Source of the DNA: Gangjinia marincola
GTDB lineage: Bacteria; Bacteroidota; Bacteroidia; Flavobacteriales; Flavobacteriaceae
Reading direction: 5' to 3'
Assembly: GCF_039523415.1 (NCBI RefSeq)
Contig: NZ_BAAAFG010000013.1
Coordinates: 1-64,000 of the forward strand
DNA length: 64,000 bases
The notes beneath the pieces are model-generated. The model had not been told where the DNA came from. It made no database searches and saw only the letters and a list, made by a program, of their open reading frames with translations. The first letter of the stretch is position 1. The number at the start of each line of letters is the position of its first letter. Of the stretch, positions 51,590 to 60,231 are shown piece by piece. Position numbers and translations under genes: made by a program.

Positions 51590-52849
51590 ATGAAAAAGGT
51601 ATTTTTATTTCTGTTGGTTATCTTGCTTTCTGCCAATAGCTTCGCATCATACATTTTAATCCCAATGGACGACGAGGGTCAATCAGATCACCTCAAAGCT
51701 TATGGAATTACATATTGGTTACTTAACAAACAGCAAAAGGTAAAATGGCTTCTAAATTATCAAGGGGGATCATTTCTAGCACCAGATACTGATGCTTTGC
51801 GAAAAGAATGTCAAATCCGCGGAGTCGATTTTGAGGTGTTGAGCAATGCTAAAACCGAAGAAATCCTTAATTTCATTAGCAGCCCCTCACAAAATATGGA
51901 AGCTGTAGTACTGGAAAAAGCTCCAAAAATTGCAGTATATTCTCCTCAAGGGAACGCTCCATGGGATGATGCAGTGACCTTGGTGCTGACCTATGCTGAA
52001 ATCCCTTATACAACCATTTATGACGAAGAAGTGCTCAGTGATCAATTAATTCTTTACGATTGGCTACATCTTCATCATGAAGATTTTACAGGTCAATACG
52101 GGAAGTTTTATGGAGCTTATCGCGCCGCACCATGGTATATTGAAGAGAAAAAAAATGCTGAAACCTTAGCGGCTAAATTGGGTTACGATAAAGTAAGCGA
52201 ATCAAAAAGGGACGTTGCACTCAAGATAAGAGATTATGTGGCTGGTGGCGGATTTATGTTTGCGATGTGTAGTGCTACAGATAGCTTTGATATCGCTCTC
52301 GCGGCAAAAGATACTGACATTGCTGAAGCTATGTTTGACGGGGATCCCAGTGAATCCAATTATCAAAATAAACTGGATTATGGGCAGACCTTCGCCTTCA
52401 CCGATTTCATCTTAGAACGTAAGCCTACCGTTTATGAATTCTCTTCTATAGACATGACGCGTAAACGCAAAATAAATAAAGAAACAGATTACTTTACGTT
52501 GATGACTTATTCGGCAAAGTGGGATCCAATTCCTACGATGTTAACACAAAATCATACCACGCTTGTCAAAGGTTTTATGGGACAAACTACATCGTATGAC
52601 AGGGACGAAATAAAACCAACTGTATTGATTATGGGGGAGAATAAACGCAATGGTGAAGCACGTTATATTCATGGAATCAAAGGAAAAGGATTTTTCACCT
52701 TTTATGGCGGTCACGATCCTGAAGATTATCAACACAGAGTAGGTGATCCAAAAACAGAATTATCCTTACACCCCACTTCACCGGGGTATCGGCTTATTTT
52801 AAATAATGTACTCTTTCCTGCTGCAAAAAAGAAAAAGCAAAAAACTTAA
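51590..52849 (+). CDS. Conserved secreted protein, commonly labelled asparagine synthetase B
   Basis: 419 residues from the ATG at 51590, which gives the signal peptide MKKVFLFLLVILLSANSFA; a GTG at 51506 would place 28 residues in front of the signal. The mature part starts YILIPMDDEGQSDHLKAYGITYWLL. No glutaminase Cys2 and no SGGxDS ATP-pyrophosphatase motif are present, so the name asparagine synthetase used for such proteins is unsupported. GGGFMFAMCSATDSFD and FTFYGGHDPEDYQH recall glutamine-amidotransferase-like or ThuA-like folds. It is probably periplasmic. Its end touches the convergent ABA4-like gene. Confidence 0.82.
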   Translation: MKKVFLFLLVILLSANSFASYILIPMDDEGQSDHLKAYGITYWLLNKQQKVKWLLNYQGGSFLAPDTDALRKECQIRGVDFEVLSNAKTEEILNFISSPSQNMEAVVLEKAPKIAVYSPQGNAPWDDAVTLVLTYAEIPYTTIYDEEVLSDQLILYDWLHLHHEDFTGQYGKFYGAYRAAPWYIEEKKNAETLAAKLGYDKVSESKRDVALKIRDYVAGGGFMFAMCSATDSFDIALAAKDTDIAEAMFDGDPSESNYQNKLDYGQTFAFTDFILERKPTVYEFSSIDMTRKRKINKETDYFTLMTYSAKWDPIPTMLTQNHTTLVKGFMGQTTSYDRDEIKPTVLIMGENKRNGEARYIHGIKGKGFFTFYGGHDPEDYQHRVGDPKTELSLHPTSPGYRLILNNVLFPAAKKKKQKT

Positions 52850-53275
52850 TTAGAAATCGTGAAGTAATCGCTTTGTTTTTATGCTTCGAATAATCAAAAA
52901 CAGTAAAAATCCAAGTGGTCCCATCATAAATGTAAAGACTAAACAAAGAGTAAGGAGTATTCTATTTAGTTTTATTTTTTCAGCTTGACTGGTAATATAA
53001 ATTCCGGCTAACAGATCGAATGCCAAATAGTGTATCCATCCAATAACAACAGTATCTTGATTACCAAATAGAGCAACTAAGCCTTTAACGGTAGAAAATT
53101 GGTCCATCGTCCCAGGATCAAAATACGATATCATTAAAGTGGTATATAAGATGGATAGCCCAAAAATAACAAGAGAAAGTAATACTTTTTTACTCCATTT
53201 GCGATAGGGAAATATCGCAAGTAAAAGCCAACTACTCAGTGCTACAATATTGACTGTCGTAAAAATTTCTTCCAT
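52850..53275 (-). CDS. ABA4-like (DUF4281) membrane protein
   Basis: 141 residues with four membrane segments (about 5-22, 30-50, 70-95, 102-128). The family signature is DTVVIGWIHYLAFDLLAGIYI followed by FTFMMGPLGFLLFLIIR. Plant ABA4 is needed for neoxanthin formation; bacterial homologues are uncharacterised. In a carotenoid-producing host a pigment or membrane role is conceivable. It abuts the stop of the upstream plus-strand gene without a gap. Confidence 0.9.
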   Translation of the reverse strand: MEEIFTTVNIVALSSWLLLAIFPYRKWSKKVLLSLVIFGLSILYTTLMISYFDPGTMDQFSTVKGLVALFGNQDTVVIGWIHYLAFDLLAGIYITSQAEKIKLNRILLTLCLVFTFMMGPLGFLLFLIIRSIKTKRLLHDF

Positions 53276-53291
53276 TTAAGAAAGATACGAA

Positions 53292-54059
53292 TTAGTCAAT
53301 AACCAAATTGAGGGAGATCACTTCAAGTGAAATCGTACTGTTCGTATTTCCACCTCCTTGATATCGTTCTGCCCAGGTTTCAATATAATCGCCGGGAGCC
53401 AGCTCTATCGATCCAACTACGGGGATGGTAATGTCATTTCCTGTTCCTGTAGTAAGAACGTAAGATTTGGTATCTTCTAAAAGTATTGGCTCAACTGCTT
53501 CATCATCGCCTTTGGCCACGTAAAACGCCCAGATCACATTATTGGTAGAAGCAAAAAAGGATACCGCGTAGGTTACTCTAAAAAATCGTGTTACGTCTCC
53601 TGTATACTGTAATCGATTATCTGCGGTAGAAACAAAATCCCTTAGGTCACTTGCTGTAGTAGTAATATCCAGTTTTTTTATTACTGGTGATCCGGTATTT
53701 ACCGTGGTACCGGTAAATGTGGTGGGTTGCCCGCTGGTAGGAGTGGGTGCATTGTAATTGAGCGATCCTCTGGATCCACGTTCTGCATTACTTAAAATTG
53801 TACTCCATTTTGGATCTTGCGGAGTTCCAAAGTTAAATTGTAATCCTAACTCATCAGTATTAAAAATGATAAGGTAGGTTGCCGGTAGTGTTATAGCGTC
53901 ACGTTGTGCTGTCGTTAATCGGGGAATCAAAATTCCTTTATCTGTCGCTTCAACATCCAGCATACTGGATTGATCTGGATCAGCGGTATTAATACCAACT
54001 TGAGCACGAAAACATAGACAAGAAAAAAATAATACGGTAAAAAGAATTTTTTTAGTCAA
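53292..54059 (-). CDS. Secreted protein with Bacteroidota tail-fibre-like N-terminus
   Basis: 255 residues. Signal peptide ending CFRAQ, then the common module VGINTADPDQSSMLDVEA..KGILIPRLTTAQRDAI, found at the N-terminus of many surface or fibre-like proteins in this phylum. A low-complexity Thr/Ser/Gly/Pro region (about 95-125) leads to a beta-rich C-terminal domain that recalls TNF/C1q-like trimeric heads; this last point is inference. No sorting domain is present. Confidence 0.78.
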   Translation of the reverse strand: MTKKILFTVLFFSCLCFRAQVGINTADPDQSSMLDVEATDKGILIPRLTTAQRDAITLPATYLIIFNTDELGLQFNFGTPQDPKWSTILSNAERGSRGSLNYNAPTPTSGQPTTFTGTTVNTGSPVIKKLDITTTASDLRDFVSTADNRLQYTGDVTRFFRVTYAVSFFASTNNVIWAFYVAKGDDEAVEPILLEDTKSYVLTTGTGNDITIPVVGSIELAPGDYIETWAERYQGGGNTNSTISLEVISLNLVID

Positions 54060-54179
54060 ATCGTTCTATTTTAGGTTGTAAATGTAAGCTATTGAAAAAT
54101 TATAGAATATTAATTAATATAACGTCTTTCTTTAACGATATATACGATAATTATACCAAAATAGTTTTCGACAAAAAAA

Positions 54180-55406
54180 ATGAAATTAAATAAACCTTTT
54201 TTTGACATTATTATTATTGGCGGAGGTATCGTTGGGTTAGCATCAGCGTATAAAATTCAGTCAAAATGGCCGTATTTAAACTTACTTATTCTTGAGAAAG
54301 AGGCACATGCAGGGGTTCACCAAACAGGGCATAATAGCGGAGTTTTGCACTCTGGAGTTTATTATAAACCCGGTTCTTCTAAAGCATTAAACTGTAGGGA
54401 TGGTCTCAAACAGATGATCGCTTTCGCGGAGGAAAACGAAATTCCTTATGATATCTGCGGAAAGATAATAGTAGCGACTCAAGTATCTGAGCTTTCGCAA
54501 TTGGATGATATTCTTGAAACCGGAAAACAAAATGGTCTAAAAAACGTACGGAAGATAACCGCAGAAGAGATTCAAGAAATAGAACCTTATTGTGAAGGTG
54601 TTGCCGGAATATTTGTAGGTGACTCTGGTATCATTGACTACCAGACAGTGGCAAAGACACTCGCTAAGAAAATAACATCTATTAATCCAACCAGTCAAAT
54701 TAGGTTTAATCAGGAGGTGATTAGCATAAAGGAAAGTAAAAACGGTCATATTTTAAAAACAGCTTCGGCTTTATTTAAAACAAAATATATGGTATTTTGT
54801 GGTGGTTTGTTTTCTGATCGGCTGGCCAAGAAGCAAGGAATAAAAACAACAGATCGTATCGTTGGATTTAGGGGGGATTACTATGAATTAACTCCGCAAG
54901 CACAACATAAAGTAAAGCATCTCATCTATCCTGTACCCAATCCTCAATTTCCTTTTTTAGGGGTCCATTTTACCAGAATGATTAATGGCGGAATCGAATG
55001 CGGTCCTAATGCAGTATTTACATTTAAACGAGAAGGGTATCGTAGAACATCTTTTAATCTAAAAGATACCTATGAATCATTAAGTTACAGCGGTACCTGG
55101 CGACTTTTTTTTAAGCATTGGCGTTTTGGAATAGAGGAGTACAGGCGGGCTTTTTCTAAGCGTAAATTTCTAAGGACCTTACAAGGTTTGATACCCTCGC
55201 TTACTTTGAACGATATTCAACCCGCCCGAAGTGGTGTTAGAGCAGTATTGTTAAATGAAGCTGGAGATACTCGCACTGATTTTAAAATCGAATTTGGAAA
55301 AGATAGTATACATATATTAAATGCACCAAGCCCAGCGGCTACCGCATCCCTGGCGATAGGGGATCGGGTCGTAGAGATGGTAGAGGAGAAGTTTAAATTA
55401 CAATGA
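54180..55406 (+). CDS. lhgO: L-2-hydroxyglutarate oxidase
   Basis: 408 residues. FAD motif DIIIIGGGIVGLASAYKI, then the LhgO signature HQTGHNSGVLHSGVYYKPGS, YDICGKIIVAT, PNPQFPFLGVHFTR and the C-terminal NAPSPAATASLAIG. It oxidises L-2-hydroxyglutarate to 2-oxoglutarate, repairing a side product of TCA enzymes or using lysine breakdown products. A copy of the GCTTTCGCGG motif encodes AFAE at 54419-54430. Confidence 0.95.
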   Translation: MKLNKPFFDIIIIGGGIVGLASAYKIQSKWPYLNLLILEKEAHAGVHQTGHNSGVLHSGVYYKPGSSKALNCRDGLKQMIAFAEENEIPYDICGKIIVATQVSELSQLDDILETGKQNGLKNVRKITAEEIQEIEPYCEGVAGIFVGDSGIIDYQTVAKTLAKKITSINPTSQIRFNQEVISIKESKNGHILKTASALFKTKYMVFCGGLFSDRLAKKQGIKTTDRIVGFRGDYYELTPQAQHKVKHLIYPVPNPQFPFLGVHFTRMINGGIECGPNAVFTFKREGYRRTSFNLKDTYESLSYSGTWRLFFKHWRFGIEEYRRAFSKRKFLRTLQGLIPSLTLNDIQPARSGVRAVLLNEAGDTRTDFKIEFGKDSIHILNAPSPAATASLAIGDRVVEMVEEKFKLQ

Positions 55407-55410
55407 TAAT

Positions 55411-56823
55411 CTATTCTTGAAAAATGTTATCTACTACGATCTGCATGCCCAGTTGTATAGAGGCATGCGTGCTTTCAGCGAGATTTTCATAGGATAAGAT
55501 GTTATCTGCCGCTAGGTACATATTAAAATTACCCAAGTTCATAGAAAATAATGCTCCAAGATTAGTAGCTGAAAATGAATTAACGGTATAAGTGAATCGT
55601 GTGGACAACAGTTTCCCCCATTCTTTATCTAAATAGACGGTAGTTGCTGCCTGTATTCCTTTAGGTCGTTTTATTGCGTATGCCTGTAGTCCAATATAGT
55701 TCTTAAACTTTTTAGTTTTAGTTTGCGTGCAGTCGCAAAAATCAGGTCGTTTACTACCAAAACCATAGCTTCCTGTAGCATTAAATTTCACAGGTCTCCA
55801 AGTGACGTATGTATCTTCCAGTTCATCTTGAAAGGGGACATCTTCTTCAAAACTACTTTCTAGGTTTTCCCAGTAATCAGTAGGTTCGACACCGTCTAAT
55901 AATGAGGGGAATTGGAATTCGATACCGTCAAAAGTATAATCTCCTGAAAGCCGATAATTTCTTATATCATTTAAATGCGCTACAAATCCTATATCCAGCA
56001 AACTTGCAGAAACAGCTAATCGATTAGTTACAAAATAAGTTGCTCCCAGATCAATTCCAACACCTAAGTTTCTACTTAAAAAAGCTCTGGTTAAGGTCTG
56101 GGTAGTCCTGTTAGTGCTTTCCTCGGTGAGTGAATAAATCCCAGAAGTATTTACGGCAACATCTGCATTATTGATTTCGTGTCTATAGAAGTTGGGTCCA
56201 TCAGGTGTGGTGCGCGTAATGAATGTACCCTCATTACCTGTACTGTTGAGGTTGGCAATGCTAGAGTATAACTTTGCCCGTCCGCCAATCTGTAGGTCTG
56301 GTTTGATTTTTTTATTGATCCCAACGTGATATATCGTTAAGAGTTCTGCCGCTGTAGATAGGTGTGATAAATCAAATGGAACATCAATATAATTTGCGTT
56401 TCCTTCATAGGCTAAAAGAGCTAGATCCTTCGGAAAATAGCTCATGACATCTAATTCTTGGTAGACTCCTGCAGAATAATAATTTCCACTGTCAGTTCCT
56501 CGCCAACCAAATGATATCGCTTCTAATTGCTGATTGAGTGAGAAAAAATCCCGATCAGAAAGAGTGAAAATAGCATCTCTTACGCGCTGATTGATATCTC
56601 CACCTTCTTGAAAAATATCGTATACACTTAATTCTGAAGAACCCCCGGTGATCGAAAATCCTGATAAAAAAGGAATTCCTATATGTTTATCAAATTCTAC
56701 AGCAGCTCCCGGATTGAGCATTAGGGACTGTGGCAGATCACGTTTGTCTAAAAACTGAGGTTTATGTTGCCCAAAAAACAGTTGGGTAAAAAAAATACAA
56801 CTAAATAAAAGATACCTACTCAT
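55411..56823 (-). CDS. DUF5723 family outer-membrane protein
   Basis: 470 residues with a signal peptide ending FFGQ. It has LPQSLMLNPGAAVEFDKHIGIPFLSGFS and long beta-barrel stretches with alternating polar/hydrophobic residues, ending IQLGMQIVVDNIFQE. DUF5723 proteins are predicted barrels of Bacteroidota with no known role; they resemble the PorP and FadL-type classes. It overlaps the lipoprotein gene upstream by eight bases. The two genes are probably co-expressed. Confidence 0.85.
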   Translation of the reverse strand: MSRYLLFSCIFFTQLFFGQHKPQFLDKRDLPQSLMLNPGAAVEFDKHIGIPFLSGFSITGGSSELSVYDIFQEGGDINQRVRDAIFTLSDRDFFSLNQQLEAISFGWRGTDSGNYYSAGVYQELDVMSYFPKDLALLAYEGNANYIDVPFDLSHLSTAAELLTIYHVGINKKIKPDLQIGGRAKLYSSIANLNSTGNEGTFITRTTPDGPNFYRHEINNADVAVNTSGIYSLTEESTNRTTQTLTRAFLSRNLGVGIDLGATYFVTNRLAVSASLLDIGFVAHLNDIRNYRLSGDYTFDGIEFQFPSLLDGVEPTDYWENLESSFEEDVPFQDELEDTYVTWRPVKFNATGSYGFGSKRPDFCDCTQTKTKKFKNYIGLQAYAIKRPKGIQAATTVYLDKEWGKLLSTRFTYTVNSFSATNLGALFSMNLGNFNMYLAADNILSYENLAESTHASIQLGMQIVVDNIFQE

Positions 56824-57361
56824 TAAAAACTAGATAATAAGTGGCTTTGCTTTGTAAGGCTATTGCACCTAAAACCGGCGCACCATTTTCATTCAATTGT
56901 AAAGAAATAGCTAATTGATTTGAATTGTTGAGAAGAAGTATATCTTCTTGTGTTAGCGTTTGAGTTATTATTGTAGATTCTGTATTTCCTTGCGAACTTG
57001 CTACTTCAATAGGAATAGTATATTGAGGATCATTTGATTCGTTTAAAAAAACTGCTTCCCCGCTAAAAGATTGGTTAAACGAATTCTCAAATTCAAAGAC
57101 TAGATCAACTCGAATGAGATTATCGCGTATAAAAGAATCGTCTAAAAATTCCAATCTCGTTGTATCTTGAATAGCGCTAAAGACTGTTCCTGTGTCTTGA
57201 TCCAGCAGATCAGTTTCATCAAGATTAAAAAAAATAAGATCTAATTCTACAACTGGGGATAGTACAATATCTTCTGTTTGATTTAAATCAATATCCTCAA
57301 CGCAGCTTACACATAAGATCGTAATTAGACAAAAGTAGCTGTAAATCGTGTTGAGTTTCAT
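56816..57361 (-). CDS. Hypothetical lipoprotein paired with the DUF5723 gene
   Basis: 181 residues with lipobox VSC at about residue 20. The rest is a beta-rich, Asp/Asn/Gln-rich domain (LDLIFFNLDETDLLDQD, RVDLVFEFENSFNQSF, IPIEVASSQ). No family recognised. The eight-base overlap with the barrel gene suggests a shared complex at the outer membrane. Confidence 0.78.
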   Translation of the reverse strand: MKLNTIYSYFCLITILCVSCVEDIDLNQTEDIVLSPVVELDLIFFNLDETDLLDQDTGTVFSAIQDTTRLEFLDDSFIRDNLIRVDLVFEFENSFNQSFSGEAVFLNESNDPQYTIPIEVASSQGNTESTIITQTLTQEDILLLNNSNQLAISLQLNENGAPVLGAIALQSKATYYLVFNE

Positions 57362-57410
57362 TTATTTTAAAACGGTTTTAGCGCTTTTATATTGCTGTTA
57401 CTATGCTTAA

Positions 57411-58826
57411 TCACTGATTTGAAAGCACCTTAAATCCCCAGGGCTTTATTTCCATAGGACGCTGTGTTGAAATTGTATCGTTTCGATGCTCAAAAATATT
57501 AGTATACACTCCTTGAATTGATTTATTTTTTAAAATTACATTGACTTTTGAATCACTAAGGTTTACCAATGTAATCACGGTATCACTCTCCATTTCCCGA
57601 TAAAATGATACAATCTTATCCATTTTATCATTTTTAATACGTTTCATAACTCCGCCGTACTTACCATTCCACAGGGCTTTATGTTGATGTTTGAGCGCAA
57701 ATAGTTTAGTGTATAATTCGCCTACAGGATGATCTTGCCATATAATGGGGTCTTTATCAAAAAACTTGAGCGATCGATCTAAGCCTGCCTCCTGACCGCT
57801 ATACACCAATGGCATTCCTTCTAGAGTTGCGGTGAGTACTATAGCGGCTTCTATACCTTTGCCAAAGTTTTTATACTGGTTGCCTTCCCAGGAGTTTTTA
57901 TCATGGTTATCGATAAAATTCATACGGTATGCATTGCGCGGCCAAATACTCACATGTTCAGCGATGTATCCTCCCGTTAATCCATCGACCGATTTTCCCT
58001 GGGTAGTAATTGCATGCAAGTGGTTCCAAAGTTCCCAGGCGTAGGTCATATCAAATGCGCGTTTGTGCAAGTCACGGTCTTCAGCTTCGGCCAACATAAA
58101 AACAGGTTTTATCTTATCCAATTCTTTACGGGCGTTTTCCCAAAATTCAATAGGCACAAAACTAGCAATATCACAACGATACCCATCGATATTTGTTTCT
58201 TTTACCCAATAGGCGAGTGCATCAGTCATGTATTGGCGTAATGCCGGTTGACTGTAGTCAAAATCGATGATGTCATCGTAATCCCGCCATGGAGTGGATT
58301 GAAAGTTATTTTCGTCATTTTTGAGATACCAATCAGGATGTTGTTTAACCAGCTCATTATCCCAAGCCGTATGATTGGCAACCCAATCTATGATTACATA
58401 CATGCCCATGTCGTGAATGGTACTGACCAGTTGTTTAAAATCAGCCATGGTGCCAAATTCTTCATTTACGCCGTAGTAGTCTTTTACCGAGTAGTAACTC
58501 CCCATGGAACCCTTTCGGTTTTTTACCCCTATGGGATGGATAGGCATAAGCCAAATGATATCGACCCCCATTTTTTTAAGACGCGGCAAGTGTTCCGCGA
58601 AAGCTTTAAAGGTACCTTGCGGAGTATACTGCCTGATGTTGACCTCATAAATCGTGGCGTTCTTAGTCCATATAGGGTGTGTAATTTCTACATATTCCTT
58701 GGGCTGATGTTGATCCAAATTGTCTTTTTGAGTGGTTGTTTTCTTTGAAGAGTCGTTTTCATTAGTACATGAGACTAGAAGTAACGCACAAAAACAGACA
58801 TTAAAGGTGTAGCGAAAATGATACAT
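57411..58826 (-). CDS. Alpha-amylase family (GH13) lipoprotein
   Basis: 471 residues from the ATG at 58826; this start places the lipobox LLLVSC near residue 20, while the longer frame adds 16 residues. The GH13 catalytic regions are visible: DWVANHTAWDN, GYRCDIASFVP (nucleophile Asp), VFMLAEAEDRD (acid/base Glu) and NFIDNHDKNSW (third Asp). It would cleave or transfer alpha-1,4-glucans at the cell surface or in the periplasm. No SusC/D partner is next to it. The motif GCTTTCGCGGAA encodes AFAE at 58593-58604. Confidence 0.93.
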   Translation of the reverse strand: MYHFRYTFNVCFCALLLVSCTNENDSSKKTTTQKDNLDQHQPKEYVEITHPIWTKNATIYEVNIRQYTPQGTFKAFAEHLPRLKKMGVDIIWLMPIHPIGVKNRKGSMGSYYSVKDYYGVNEEFGTMADFKQLVSTIHDMGMYVIIDWVANHTAWDNELVKQHPDWYLKNDENNFQSTPWRDYDDIIDFDYSQPALRQYMTDALAYWVKETNIDGYRCDIASFVPIEFWENARKELDKIKPVFMLAEAEDRDLHKRAFDMTYAWELWNHLHAITTQGKSVDGLTGGYIAEHVSIWPRNAYRMNFIDNHDKNSWEGNQYKNFGKGIEAAIVLTATLEGMPLVYSGQEAGLDRSLKFFDKDPIIWQDHPVGELYTKLFALKHQHKALWNGKYGGVMKRIKNDKMDKIVSFYREMESDTVITLVNLSDSKVNVILKNKSIQGVYTNIFEHRNDTISTQRPMEIKPWGFKVLSNQ

Positions 58827-58857
58827 GAATAATTTTTGTACAAGATAATAAAGCTTA

Positions 58858-58892
58858 ATAAAAAAACTCCCCACGTTGCCGAGAGGAGTTTT
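58858..58892 (-). terminator. Intrinsic terminator of the thrS-infC-rpmI-rplT operon
   Basis: On the minus strand AAAACTCC (58892-58885) pairs with GGAGTTTT (58870-58863), followed by a T-run. It lies 25 bases after the rplT stop. Confidence 0.85.
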
Positions 58893-58914
58893 ATAGTGCG
58901 ATAATAAGTTATAT

Positions 58915-59259
58915 TTATTTTACCTTATCTACAATTGCTTTGAACGCTTCAGGGTGGTTCATGGCTAAATCTGCTAACACCTTACGGTTTAGTTCGATAT
59001 TATTCGCTTTTACCTTGCCCATAAATTGTGAGTAAGACATCCCGTGTTGTCTGGCACCTGCATTGATACGGGTAATCCATAGTGCACGAAAAGTTCTCTT
59101 TTTATTTCTTCGGTCTCTATAAGCATAACTCATTGCTTTTTCAACCGCGTTTTTGGCTACTGTCCAAACGTTTTTACGACGTCCAAAGTAACCTTTTGCT
59201 TGCTTCATTACCTTTTTTCTTCTGGCTCTTGAAGCTACTGCGTTTACTGATCTTGGCAT
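58915..59259 (-). CDS. rplT: 50S ribosomal protein L20
   Basis: 114 residues, the typical L20: PRSVNAVASRARRKKVMKQAKGYFGRRKN, then YAYRDRRNKKRTFRALWITRINAG. It binds 23S rRNA early in 50S assembly and, in many bacteria, represses its own operon. Last gene of the operon. Confidence 0.98.
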   Translation of the reverse strand: MPRSVNAVASRARRKKVMKQAKGYFGRRKNVWTVAKNAVEKAMSYAYRDRRNKKRTFRALWITRINAGARQHGMSYSQFMGKVKANNIELNRKVLADLAMNHPEAFKAIVDKVK

Positions 59260-59362
59260 TTCTGTTTAATTGTTTTTGTAGTAGGCGATTTAATATTATG
59301 TATCAAATTCTTTATGTGCCTAACTCCAGGGTTAATCATTTAATACTACCGTTAAACAACGA

Positions 59363-59560
59363 TTACTTAAGGCGTAATTGAAGTTTAATGTTGTTTTCGT
59401 CTGCTTTATGAACCAACGTGTCATGCGTAAGCATAAGCTTACGTTTCTTTGACTTTTTCGTCAAGATGTGGCTCTTAAAAGCATGCTTTCTTTTGATTTT
59501 ACCGGTGCCCGTAAGCTTAAAACGCTTTTTAGCACTGGATTTTGTTTTCATCTTTGGCAT
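59363..59560 (-). CDS. rpmI: 50S ribosomal protein L35
   Basis: 65 residues, basic: MPKMKTKSSAKKRFKLTGTG, then KIKRKHAFKSHIL and KRKLM near the end, as in L35. It lies between infC and rplT as usual. Confidence 0.97.
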   Translation of the reverse strand: MPKMKTKSSAKKRFKLTGTGKIKRKHAFKSHILTKKSKKRKLMLTHDTLVHKADENNIKLQLRLK

Positions 59561-59603
59561 TTGCTTTTTATTTATCTAATTATCGCTACTATTCTTTTTA
59601 TGA

Positions 59604-59626
59604 GTCACTTCGACAAGCTCAGTGAC
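59604..59626. repeat. Inverted repeat of a common dispersed type between infC and rpmI
   Basis: GTCACT (59604-59609) and AGTGAC (59621-59626) flank TTCGACAAGCTC-type sequence. The same short palindromic sequence is known as a dispersed element in many Bacteroidota genomes. No T-run follows on the minus strand, so it is not a terminator. Confidence 0.55.
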
Positions 59627-59634
59627 CGGTATAT

Positions 59635-60189
59635 TTATTTCTTTTTTGGCGCGATAAACATTATCATACGTTTACCTTCCAACTTTGGCATTTGTTCTAC
59701 TTTACCATACTCTTCAAGATCCTGTGCTAAACGCAGCAATAAAATCTCACCTTGATCTTTAAACACGATCGATCTTCCTTTGAAGAATACGTATGCTTTT
59801 AATTTGGCACCATCTTGTAAGAATTTGATTCCATGATTTTTTTTGAATTCATAATCATGATCATCTGTGTTTGGGCCAAATCGAATTTCTTTGATGATAA
59901 CCTTAGTGGCTTTAGATTTCATGACCTTTTCACGTTTCTTTTGTTCGTACAGAAACTTTTTATAGTCAATAATCTTTGCTACAGGGGGATCTGCCTTAGG
60001 TGAAATTTCCACTAAGTCAAGTTCTTGTTCCTTAGCGATTTCCAATGCTTTTCTAGTAGGGTAAATTCCTACTTCTACATTCTCTCCAACTAGGCGTACT
60101 TTGTCAACACGTATCTTTTCGTTGATTTTGTGTTGATCTTCTTTGATAATTCTTTGAGGTCCTCTAAACCTTCTTCTTCGTATTGCTAT
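59635..60189 (-). CDS. infC: Translation initiation factor IF-3, starting at AUA
   Basis: 184 residues when started at ATA (60189-60187): MAIRRRRFRGPQRI, HKINEKIRVDKVRLVGENVE, VEISPKADPPVAKIIDYKKF, RFGPNTDDHDYEFK and KLEGKRMIMFIAPKKK. An in-frame TAA at 60204-60202 closes the frame upstream. Between it and the TTG at 60045 there is no ATG, GTG or TTG, and a start at 60045 would remove most of the conserved N-domain. IF-3 checks start codons, and its own gene often has a rare start (AUU in E. coli) so that it limits its own synthesis. Gap to thrS is 42 bases. Confidence 0.93.
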   Translation of the reverse strand: MAIRRRRFRGPQRIIKEDQHKINEKIRVDKVRLVGENVEVGIYPTRKALEIAKEQELDLVEISPKADPPVAKIIDYKKFLYEQKKREKVMKSKATKVIIKEIRFGPNTDDHDYEFKKNHGIKFLQDGAKLKAYVFFKGRSIVFKDQGEILLLRLAQDLEEYGKVEQMPKLEGKRMIMFIAPKKK

Positions 60190-60231
60190 GGCGTATATTT
60201 TTTAAATGGTTTTTCGCTTACGCGGAAAACG

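Noticed and set aside
59604..59626. Attenuator or terminator between infC and rpmI
   Set aside because: The stem is only six bases with a long centre and no T-run on the minus strand; it fits a common dispersed palindrome better.
59635..60045. infC as a shortened gene starting at TTG 60045
   Set aside because: This would delete the conserved N-terminal part (about 48 residues) that is clearly encoded upstream in the same frame.
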